Virus record (IMG/VR): IMGVR_UViG_3300025151_000225
Location: 1-27,785 of that record
Direction: 5' to 3' (one strand)
DNA: 27,785 nt
Source: a virus
The first letter of the stretch is position 1, and each line of letters opens with the position of its first letter. A model generated the notes under the pieces. It did not search any database. It was given only the letters and a program-made list of their open reading frames with translations, and had not been told where the DNA came from. The translations under genes and the position numbers were made by a program. Below are positions 1 to 5,856 of this stretch, in pieces.

Positions 1-321
1 GATAAGAATTATTTCTTTGAGGTTGAGATAAAAAATCAGTGGGGTAAAACTTGGAACCCTACTTGGAAAGAAGTTCGCATTCCAGAAAGGAAGAGCAGAC
101 TCATGAAACGAAAGGAGAAAGATTACCCAGAACATGATTTATATTTTGTAGTATTTAATACTGATTGTACTCAAGCTTGGTTTATTAAAGATAGTAATAT
201 TGATGATTCAAGTGTAGGTACAATACAAAACTCTAAGCAACCTAAAGACTCACCACACTTAAAAGAACCTTTCTTTCATATACCTGTAGAAAAAGCTAAA
301 TTAATTCAAATTAGCTATTGA
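1..321 (+). CDS. C-terminal part of a possible PD-(D/E)XK-like nuclease (5' end outside window)
   Basis: The frame is open from base 1 with no stop, so the ATG at 103 is probably an internal methionine and the gene begins left of the window. About 106 residues are visible. They begin with FEVEIKNQW, in which E-x-K would fit the catalytic strand of a PD-(D/E)XK fold. A positively charged stretch follows (residues near VRIPERKSRL), then a hydrophobic strand (YFVVFNTD) and a tryptophan-containing strand, an arrangement seen at the end of many small phage nucleases and resolvases. The nuclease call is inference from this one motif and the strand order, because the first catalytic acidic residue is missing. 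It lies upstream of the ssb promoter, in a replication context. Reading frame confidence is high and function confidence is low. Confidence 0.55.
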   Translation, partial: DKNYFFEVEIKNQWGKTWNPTWKEVRIPERKSRLMKRKEKDYPEHDLYFVVFNTDCTQAWFIKDSNIDDSSVGTIQNSKQPKDSPHLKEPFFHIPVEKAKLIQISY

Positions 322-346
322 CCTATAGAATTATGTGTGGTATAAT
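318..346 (+). promoter_or_regulatory. Strong sigma-70 promoter for ssb
   Basis: TTGACC (318-323) and a perfect TATAAT (341-346) are separated by exactly 17 bases. Transcription would start near 353, leaving a leader of about 58 bases before the ssb start codon. The -35 box overlaps the stop codon of the upstream gene. Confidence 0.82.
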
Positions 347-373
347 TATGTTGTTAAATTAATTGAAACTCAT

Positions 374-389
374 GTCACAATAGCGTGAC
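374..389 (+). promoter_or_regulatory. Small inverted repeat in the ssb leader
   Basis: GTCAC (374-378) and GTGAC (385-389) flank a 6-base loop, about 20 bases after the predicted transcription start and just before the ribosome-binding site AAGGA. It could be a 5' mRNA stem or a protein-binding site. Five base pairs is short, so its function is uncertain. Confidence 0.35.
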
Positions 390-410
390 GATAGAACAAG
401 GAAAATAGAA

Positions 411-884
411 ATGAATGATCCAATATATATTACAGGTAAATGTCACTATGCTTCAATCGTTGAGCCTAACACTAAGTTCGAGCCAGTGTGGTCAATACAA
501 GTTGAGGTTGATGAAAACAATCGTTCAATAATTGAGAGTGCTGGACTTCCTATCTCCAATAAAGGAGATGATCGTGGAGATTTTGTTACCATTAAACGTA
601 AGGTTATGCGTAAGGATGGTACGTCAAGACAAGGCCCAGTTGTTAAAGATTCCCAGAATAATGATTGGGATGGTAAGTTAATTGCTAATGGTAGCACAGT
701 CAATGTTAAGGCTGTACCATTTGAGTGGACATATGCAGGTAAGTCAGGAGTATCGGCTGATCTTGCAGCAGTTCAAGTAGTAGACTTTATAGAGTATTCT
801 GGTGGCGGTGGAGATGACTTTGAAGTTGTTCCCGGTGGCTACGTAACTGAAAACTCTAAAGAAGAAGTTCCTTTCGCCTCTTAA
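411..884 (+). CDS. ssb: Single-stranded DNA-binding protein (T7 gp2.5-like)
   Basis: This 157-residue protein has the make-up of phage OB-fold single-stranded DNA-binding proteins. It has an N-terminal beta-strand region, a basic segment around residues 62-78 (KRKVMRKDGTSRQGP), and the strand pair near residues 88-126 ending in VQVVDFIEY, which is characteristic of gp2.5-type proteins. A glycine/aspartate-rich linker leads to an acidic tail ending KEEVPFAS, like the DDDIPF tails that bind replication partners. It would coat single-stranded DNA during replication and recombination. AAGGA eight bases upstream supports the start. It sits alone between a strong promoter and a strong terminator, which suggests high expression independent of the genes downstream. 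Confidence 0.85.
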   Translation: MNDPIYITGKCHYASIVEPNTKFEPVWSIQVEVDENNRSIIESAGLPISNKGDDRGDFVTIKRKVMRKDGTSRQGPVVKDSQNNDWDGKLIANGSTVNVKAVPFEWTYAGKSGVSADLAAVQVVDFIEYSGGGGDDFEVVPGGYVTENSKEEVPFAS

Positions 885-903
885 TGTAAACTAAGGGAGA
901 CTT

Positions 904-941
904 GGGGTGGAGTTATCGAGTTTTCTCCACCCCATTTTTTT
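904..941 (+). terminator. Rho-independent terminator after ssb
   Basis: A perfect 9-bp stem, GGGGTGGAG (904-912) with CTCCACCCC (925-933), has a 12-base loop and is followed by A and seven T residues (935-941). It lies 20 bases after the ssb stop and ends only 3 bases before the next start codon. Confidence 0.93.
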
Positions 942-944
942 GTA

Positions 945-1805
945 ATGAAAAACATTGAAACATTAGTTGAAGATATTTATGATATATTTTCTCTTGATCC
1001 AATTAAGATGGATGAAAAGGAAGTTGATAAGCATATAGATAAATTTGGAGAGATGCTCAAGCTTCATATCAAAGAGTTTATGTACGAGCAACCTAGAACC
1101 AGAGGTAATTTGAGACTGTCTGCTATTGGGAAACCTGATCGTCAGCTTTGGTATGATGTTAATAGTAAACAAGAGATTGAAGATCTATCACCTAGCACAC
1201 GAATTAAATTTTTATATGGTTATATCTTAGAAGAATTACTTTTACTATGTGCTTCCATTGCTGGTCATGAAGTGACAGAACAGCAGAAGGAAGTAGATGT
1301 TGAAGGTGTTAAAGGTCATCAAGATTCTATGATAGACGGTGTTCTCGTTGATTGTAAAAGTGCATCAGGTTTTAGTTTTAAGAAATTTAAAAAAAATAAT
1401 CTTCTGGAAGATGATCCCTTTGGATATATAGGTCAGATATCTGCTTATGCTCAAGCCAATAACGTAGATAAAGCAGCATTTCTAGTGATAGATAAATCCA
1501 GTGGTGAAGTATGTCTTACTCCTGTACATTCAATGGAGATGATCAATGCAAAGGAAAGAGTTAAATATCTTAAAGGAATGGTTGGAAATAATCATGTGCC
1601 TGATAGGTGTTACAGTGATGTGCCTGATGGTGAGTCTGGCAATCGTAAGCTTCCCATTGGTTGTATTTATTGCGCTCATAAGCGAGAGTGTTGGCAAGAT
1701 ATTAATGATGGTAAAGGACTACGTGCTTTTCAATACTCCAGAGGACTTAGCTATCTTACAAAGGTGGCTAAAGAACCGAAAGTCGAAGAGGTAGTAAACT
1801 GGTAA
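945..1805 (+). CDS. RecB/Cas4-like PD-(D/E)XK exonuclease
   Basis: The 286-residue protein carries the motif series of RecB/Cas4-family nucleases: Glu in the helix near residues 96-97, GHQD at 124-127, DCK at 136-138 (the D-x-K catalytic strand) and Q164-x3-Y168. Cysteines at 222, 240, 243 and 249 near the C-terminus resemble the iron-sulfur cluster ligands of Cas4/AddB enzymes, although the usual lone N-terminal cysteine is not obvious (C102 is the only candidate). It probably processes DNA ends for recombination or degrades host DNA. The start is odd: no ribosome-binding site precedes the ATG, because the terminator T-tract ends 3 bases upstream. Later in-frame methionines at 1008 and 1053 would remove only non-conserved sequence. 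It is coupled to the next gene by TAATG. Confidence 0.8.
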   Translation: MKNIETLVEDIYDIFSLDPIKMDEKEVDKHIDKFGEMLKLHIKEFMYEQPRTRGNLRLSAIGKPDRQLWYDVNSKQEIEDLSPSTRIKFLYGYILEELLLLCASIAGHEVTEQQKEVDVEGVKGHQDSMIDGVLVDCKSASGFSFKKFKKNNLLEDDPFGYIGQISAYAQANNVDKAAFLVIDKSSGEVCLTPVHSMEMINAKERVKYLKGMVGNNHVPDRCYSDVPDGESGNRKLPIGCIYCAHKRECWQDINDGKGLRAFQYSRGLSYLTKVAKEPKVEEVVNW

Positions 1806-2203
1806 TGCATTGGAAGTATAAAGGTAAACCTGATTTAACTAAGTTTGGTTTTGTCTACCGCATTACCAATCTTAAAACACAACAAGCTTACATAGGCTGT
1901 AAACAATACTTTAATTATAAGAAAGGTAAGAAGAAAGCTGAATCTAATTGGAAGTCTTATATGGGTTCAAGCCAACACTTACTAGATGATATAAAAAAGT
2001 TAGGTAAAAAACATTTTAAGTTTGAGATCATAGCTGAGTTTAAAAATAAACGAAGCTTACGTTACTACGAGTGTTACTATCAGATGAAGTATAATGTTTT
2101 GTGTAGTATGCTTGACGGAACTGATACACCTGCTTATTATAATAACTATGTAGGTGGTAAGTTCTATAGGCCAGTGGAAGAATACCATGATCAATCCATT
2201 TGA
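1805..2203 (+). CDS. Small GIY-YIG-type nuclease
   Basis: This 132-residue protein begins with a GIY-YIG signature: GFVYRITN (residues 15-22) followed by YIG (29-31). The rest of the fold is present as a candidate catalytic Glu89 in the helix RYYECYYQ and Asn113/114 in YYNNYVGG. There is no extra DNA-binding module such as a NUMOD or zinc finger, so the protein is little more than a catalytic domain. GIY-YIG proteins nick or cut DNA. This one could be a free-standing homing endonuclease, but its place in the replication operon, overlapping the exonuclease by one base (TAATG), also fits a structure-specific nuclease that processes replication or recombination intermediates. The fold is well supported and the role is not. 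Confidence 0.72.
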   Translation: MHWKYKGKPDLTKFGFVYRITNLKTQQAYIGCKQYFNYKKGKKKAESNWKSYMGSSQHLLDDIKKLGKKHFKFEIIAEFKNKRSLRYYECYYQMKYNVLCSMLDGTDTPAYYNNYVGGKFYRPVEEYHDQSI

Positions 2204-2525
2204 ATTAAGTACAGATGTATCAGTCAATTCATTATATGATTTAACTGATAAAGATGGAGAAAGATCACTTTATATTGCTGTCATACTTCAAGCTTTATTA
2301 GATTTATCTAAACCTAAAATTAAAAATGAAGATAGTTCTATACAACTTTACAGAGATCAGGCTCATACATGGATATTTAAAGAAGTAGGTGTGACTTGTG
2401 AAGACTTTGAAGAAGTATGTTACTATGCTGGACTTGCTCCTAGTATAGTAAGAAGTTTTGCTTCTAATGTTATCAACTCAGAGGATAATTCTAATGTCAG
2501 AAGAAAATTCCAAACGCTGCTCTAA
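2187..2525 (+). CDS. Small conserved-looking phage protein of unknown function
   Basis: A 112-residue, mostly helical protein starting MINPFELSTDV. The ATG at 2187 was preferred over an in-frame GTG at 2154 because GGAAG lies six bases upstream. The start overlaps the end of the GIY-YIG gene by 17 bases. The centre is an aromatic and acidic helical block (HTWIFKEVGVTCEDFEEVCYY) followed by GLAPSIVR. This resembles the small helical proteins, with an aromatic-rich helix followed by a helix-turn starting GL-x-P, that many phages encode near replication genes. No enzyme motif or signal sequence is visible. I do not recognise a function. Confidence 0.62.
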   Translation: MINPFELSTDVSVNSLYDLTDKDGERSLYIAVILQALLDLSKPKIKNEDSSIQLYRDQAHTWIFKEVGVTCEDFEEVCYYAGLAPSIVRSFASNVINSEDNSNVRRKFQTLL

Positions 2526-2730
2526 ACCCTTAGATAGACAAGTGGGTGGTAATCACTATAAAGATTGTGGTATACAACCTGTGGAATATATACATGCAAA
2601 TAAGCTTGACTACTTTGAGGGTAATGTGGTAAAATATATAACTCGGCACAGAACAAAAGGCCAAGGTAAAAAAGATATAGAAAAAGCTATACACTATGCT
2701 CAACTTATTCTAGAACTAGAATACAAATAG
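2494..2730 (+). CDS. DUF3310 family protein
   Basis: This 78-residue protein starts MSEENSK and matches the DUF3310 pattern: QVGGNHYKD near residues 16-24, QPVEYI, a tyrosine/phenylalanine-rich segment, GNVVKYITRH and a final helix KDIEKAIHYAQLILE. DUF3310 proteins are very common in phages and are sometimes annotated as nucleotide kinase-like, without firm biochemical support here. AGAGG upstream supports the ATG at 2494. An upstream in-frame start at 2458 would lie deep in the preceding gene and is less likely. It overlaps the preceding gene and sits 14 bases before ribonucleotide reductase, which fits a role in nucleotide metabolism. Confidence 0.8.
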   Translation: MSEENSKRCSKPLDRQVGGNHYKDCGIQPVEYIHANKLDYFEGNVVKYITRHRTKGQGKKDIEKAIHYAQLILELEYK

Positions 2731-2744
2731 GAGAAGGGAAACTC

Positions 2745-4421
2745 ATGTTCAAATCAAATCGTAACCCTCAGTTTAGATCTAAGTTTAGTGAAGATATATT
2801 CAATGCTAAGTACGCTCATGAAGGCGCAGAAACTTTACATGAGTTAGCTTGCACTCTGGTTGAAGATGTCTGTCGAGATAATTTAAGCCGTGATGAAAAG
2901 GAAGAACTGATAGATCACATATCTAATCTACGTTTCCTTCCCGGTGGACGTTACCTCTACTATGCAGGTAGAGATAAAAAGTTTTTTAATAACTGCTACC
3001 TTCTCAAAGCAGAAGAAGATACAAGAGAAGATTGGGCTAACCTTTCTTGGAAGGCAGAGTCTTGTCTTATGACAGGTGGTGGTATAGGTGTAGACTATTC
3101 TGTATACAGGGCTGAAGGACAAACCCTGAAGGGAACAGGTGGTATAGCTAGTGGCCCTCTACCTAAGATGGAAATGATAAACTCGATTGGTCAAAAGGTT
3201 ATGCAAGGTGGTAGCCGTAGGTCTGCTATCTATGCTTCTCTTAACTGGAAGCATGAGGATGTAAATAAATTCTTAAAGATAAAGAACTGGTTTGATATAC
3301 CTGTAGGTACAACAGGACAAACCTTATTTGATATTAAACAAGATGACTTTAATTTTCCTGCACCTCTTGACATGACAAACATCAGTGTTAATTACGACAC
3401 AGAATGGTTACTTAATTATTGGGAGAAAGGAGAAATAGGAAATGTCTTTCAATCTAATTGTGGTCAGGCTCTTAAAACTGGAGAGCCGGGGTTCTCATTT
3501 AACTTCTTTGAAAAAGAAAATGAAACACTTCGCAATGCTTGTACGGAAGTTACAAGTGAGAACGATAGTGATGTATGCAATCTTGGCAGTCTTAATTTTG
3601 CTAGGATTGATGACCTTAACCAGTTGCAGCAAGTCGTACAGCTTGCGACCAAGTTTCTACTCTGTGGAACCACAAGAGCAGAGTTACCTTACGCAAAAGT
3701 TTATAATGTTCGTGAGAGTAATAGACGTTTGGGATTGGGACTCATGGGATTACACGAATGGCTCATACAACGTAATAACAAATACGAAGCTACCCCCGAA
3801 TTACATAGGTGGTTTAAAGTTTATGAAGCTGAAAGTGACAAAACCTCAAGAGACTTCTCCCGAACCCTTTCAGTTTCACAACCCGTTGCCGTCAGAGCAG
3901 TTGCGCCTACAGGTACAATAGGTATACTGGCTGGTACATCTACAGGTGTTGAGCCTATCTTCTCTGTTGCTTACAAGCGCAGGTATCTGAAGAACAAGAG
4001 ATGGCATTATCAATACGTAGTAGACAGTGCTGCTCAAGAGATGATTGATATCTATGGTGTGAAGCCTGACAAGATTGAATCAGCCCTTGACCTAGCCACA
4101 GACTATGAACGTAGACTAAGCTTCCAAGCTAATGTTCAAGAGTATGTAGACATGTCTATATCCTCTACAATTAACCTACCTGCTTGGGGAACTGAAGACA
4201 ACAACGAAGATAAGGTTGAAGACTTTGCTCAGACCTTGGCTAAGTATGCTCACAGGTTACGTGGCTTTACCTGCTACCCTGATGGGTGTCGTGGTGGTCA
4301 ACCGCTTACGACTGTGCCTTACTCTGAAGCTATTGAGAAGCTAGGCGAAGAGTTTGAGGACAACATTCAGGCTCATGACATCTGCGAAATCAGTAACTCA
4401 GGTGGGGTATGTGGAGTTTAG
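2745..4421 (+). CDS. nrdJ: Class II (B12-dependent) ribonucleotide reductase
   Basis: The 558-residue enzyme would reduce ribonucleotides to deoxyribonucleotides for phage DNA synthesis. Visible landmarks are FLPGGR (64-69), the first redox cysteine in NNC84, the N264-x-C266-x-E268 active site (thiyl-radical cysteine and glutamate), the partner cysteine C278 in CNLGSLN, and PTGTIG at 388-393. Two late cysteines, C547 and C556, lie at the extreme C-terminus and may be the redox pair that re-reduces the active site, although their 8-residue spacing is wider than the usual CxxC or CxxxxC. No N-terminal ATP cone is obvious, and no small-subunit (NrdB) gene is nearby, which favours the adenosylcobalamin class. 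It is shorter than typical NrdJ (about 700 residues). GGAG upstream supports the start. Confidence 0.85.
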   Translation: MFKSNRNPQFRSKFSEDIFNAKYAHEGAETLHELACTLVEDVCRDNLSRDEKEELIDHISNLRFLPGGRYLYYAGRDKKFFNNCYLLKAEEDTREDWANLSWKAESCLMTGGGIGVDYSVYRAEGQTLKGTGGIASGPLPKMEMINSIGQKVMQGGSRRSAIYASLNWKHEDVNKFLKIKNWFDIPVGTTGQTLFDIKQDDFNFPAPLDMTNISVNYDTEWLLNYWEKGEIGNVFQSNCGQALKTGEPGFSFNFFEKENETLRNACTEVTSENDSDVCNLGSLNFARIDDLNQLQQVVQLATKFLLCGTTRAELPYAKVYNVRESNRRLGLGLMGLHEWLIQRNNKYEATPELHRWFKVYEAESDKTSRDFSRTLSVSQPVAVRAVAPTGTIGILAGTSTGVEPIFSVAYKRRYLKNKRWHYQYVVDSAAQEMIDIYGVKPDKIESALDLATDYERRLSFQANVQEYVDMSISSTINLPAWGTEDNNEDKVEDFAQTLAKYAHRLRGFTCYPDGCRGGQPLTTVPYSEAIEKLGEEFEDNIQAHDICEISNSGGVCGV

Positions 4422-4422
4422 T

Positions 4423-4539
4423 ATGGCAAAGATAAAAAACAACAGAGGTAAGATGTCTCACTGCAATACAAAGAAAGAAAGAGATCCAGAATTAATTAAG
4501 CTATGGAAAAAAAGACTTGCAAAGAAACAAAAAGTGTAG
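4423..4539 (+). CDS. Basic 38-residue peptide
   Basis: A short reading frame begins one base after the reductase stop, with GGAG seven bases upstream of its ATG. The peptide is strongly basic (MAKIKNNRGK at the start, KKRLAKKQKV at the end) and contains one cysteine. It may bind nucleic acid, but nothing identifies a family. The good ribosome-binding site and coupling to nrdJ support translation. The hsp20 promoter overlaps its 3' end. Confidence 0.5.
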   Translation: MAKIKNNRGKMSHCNTKKERDPELIKLWKKRLAKKQKV

Positions 4540-4545
4540 TATAAT
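4517..4545 (+). promoter_or_regulatory. Strong sigma-70 promoter for hsp20
   Basis: TTGCAA (4517-4522) and a perfect TATAAT (4540-4545) are separated by exactly 17 bases. The predicted transcript starts near 4552 and has a leader of about 52 bases. This is the same architecture as the ssb promoter. Confidence 0.78.
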
Positions 4546-4549
4546 ATAG

Positions 4550-4576
4550 TATGGAATGCCAATAGTGGGTTCCATA
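4550..4576 (+). promoter_or_regulatory. Hairpin at the 5' end of the hsp20 leader
   Basis: TATGGAA (4550-4556) pairs perfectly with TTCCATA (4570-4576) around a 13-base loop, at or just after the predicted transcription start. The TTCC arm (4570-4573) could instead pair with GGAG (4593-4596) of the ribosome-binding site. This raises the possibility of a switch or thermosensor, but an operator or a 5' stabilising stem is equally possible. Confidence 0.5.
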
Positions 4577-4603
4577 ATATCTTGCTTTTAAAGGAGAATA
4601 ATT

Positions 4604-5050
4604 ATGAATTATACGTTACACACTAAGTCTAGTGATCCCTTTTCGCTGAGTGATTTTAGGGATTGGGTCATAGGTTATGACAGAGTATTTCAAAAGATGT
4701 TGACTCTGCCTTCGGCAGCAACACATTCCAACTATCCCCCTCATAATTTAGTAGAAGATGGTGAAGGCCAATACACAATTAGTATGGCTGTTGCTGGTCT
4801 TGATAAAGAAGATATCAAGATAACACTAGCTGAACAAAATCTTACTATTGAATATGATGGTAAAAGTTCTGGAGATCAAGACGGTACTGTTCTGTACCAA
4901 GGTATTGCTCATAGAAGTTTCAAGAAAATATTTCACCTTGCTGAAAACATTGAGGTGAGGGATGCTGCTATGGACAAAGGTTTAATAACTATTAAACTGG
5001 AACAGAACATTCCTGAAGAAAAGAAACCAAAAACTATTGAACTTAAATAA
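4604..5050 (+). CDS. Small heat-shock protein, Hsp20/IbpA family
   Basis: The 148-residue protein is an IbpA-like alpha-crystallin-domain chaperone that would hold unfolding proteins during infection or virion assembly. The N-terminal arm (about residues 1-45) includes an aromatic stretch similar to the IbpA start. The alpha-crystallin domain (about 48-140) has ISMAVAGLDKEDIKI, then GIAHRSFKKIFHLAE and GLITIKLEQNIPEE, all hallmark positions of the family. The C-terminal tail is short (KPKTIELK). AAGGAG seven bases upstream sets the start. It has its own promoter and leader hairpin. Hsp20 genes are recurrent in marine T4-like and T7-like phages. Confidence 0.93.
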   Translation: MNYTLHTKSSDPFSLSDFRDWVIGYDRVFQKMLTLPSAATHSNYPPHNLVEDGEGQYTISMAVAGLDKEDIKITLAEQNLTIEYDGKSSGDQDGTVLYQGIAHRSFKKIFHLAENIEVRDAAMDKGLITIKLEQNIPEEKKPKTIELK

Positions 5051-5061
5051 AGGAAATACTA

Positions 5062-5856
5062 ATGGGTATTAGTAAAGAGAAGAAGGTGAATACAGTTTTC
5101 ATAGGATACGATCCTAAAGAGAAGGTTGCAGCCCAAGTACTTAAATACTTAATTGAAGCTAACTCACCAAAGGATATTATAGTTAAGTTTCTACGTAAAG
5201 ATATCTTGGAGCATATGAATATGTTCAATCGTCCATTTGAATGGGAGAATGGTCAGATGATTGATTCCATAGATAAGAAACCTTTCTCAACTGAGTTCAC
5301 TTTTACTCGCTTTCTAGTACCTGCTTTGATGCAGTACGAAGGGTGGGCTTTGTTTATGGATTGTGATATGTATCCCAGAACAGATATCAATGAGATATTT
5401 GAAGATTATAACGATGAGCTTTATCCTTTGTACTGTGTTAAGCATGAGTATGAACCAACGGATAAATTTAAAATGGATGGACGGGAACAGACAAGATACA
5501 ATAGAAAGAACTGGTCAAGTCTAATGCTATGGAACTGTGGTCATGAGTTAAATAAAACACTAACACCATTCATGGTCAACAACAAGACAGGTAACTATCT
5601 CCATACCTTTGGGTGGTTGCCTAACAAGAACAGTGCCATAGGTAAGATGGATGAAGAGTGGAACTGGCTTGATGGTCACTCCTCTCCTGACATAGATCCT
5701 AAGATCGTACACTTTACCACAGGTGGGCCTTGGTTTCCTGAATGGAAATGTAAACGTGAGGTAGATGGCCTGATGGCTACAGAGTGGAATGGTGATTATT
5801 CATATTTAGTATTACATGGGAAAGTTGATGAACTACAAAATAGCGACAGCATTTAA
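5062..5856 (+). CDS. Glycosyltransferase, GT8-like (GT-A fold)
   Basis: This 264-residue protein has the GT-A plan: a first strand with VFIGYD (residues 12-17), a conserved STEFTFTRFLVP helix (76-87), and an intact metal-binding D100-C-D102 after the hydrophobic strand GWALFM. A C-terminal segment, IVHFTTGGPW (215-224), occupies the place of the H-x-x-G-x-x-K/W motif of GT8 enzymes. It should transfer a sugar from a nucleotide-sugar donor in the cytoplasm. The acceptor is unknown and could be host lipopolysaccharide, a virion protein or another protein. Its 3' end overlaps the next gene by 41 bases (29 if that gene starts at its second ATG), and a methyltransferase follows, so it is probably part of one glycan-modification unit. 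Confidence 0.8.
   Translation: MGISKEKKVNTVFIGYDPKEKVAAQVLKYLIEANSPKDIIVKFLRKDILEHMNMFNRPFEWENGQMIDSIDKKPFSTEFTFTRFLVPALMQYEGWALFMDCDMYPRTDINEIFEDYNDELYPLYCVKHEYEPTDKFKMDGREQTRYNRKNWSSLMLWNCGHELNKTLTPFMVNNKTGNYLHTFGWLPNKNSAIGKMDEEWNWLDGHSSPDIDPKIVHFTTGGPWFPEWKCKREVDGLMATEWNGDYSYLVLHGKVDELQNSDSI

Noticed and set aside
1546-1794. 82-residue plus-strand frame with a hydrophobic stretch
   Set aside because: Overlaps the C-terminal cysteine region of the exonuclease in another frame; no independent support.
2090-2095. TATAAT inside the GIY-YIG gene
   Set aside because: No acceptable -35 hexamer at 16-18 bases upstream; probably chance in AT-rich coding sequence.
2154-2186. Upstream GTG start for the small protein at 2187
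   Set aside because: It lies in the GIY-YIG gene without a good ribosome-binding site, whereas the ATG at 2187 has GGAAG six bases before it.
3442-3921. 159-residue plus-strand frame with a lipobox-like LTSC segment
   Set aside because: It lies entirely inside the ribonucleotide reductase active-site region in another frame; the reductase motifs explain the sequence.
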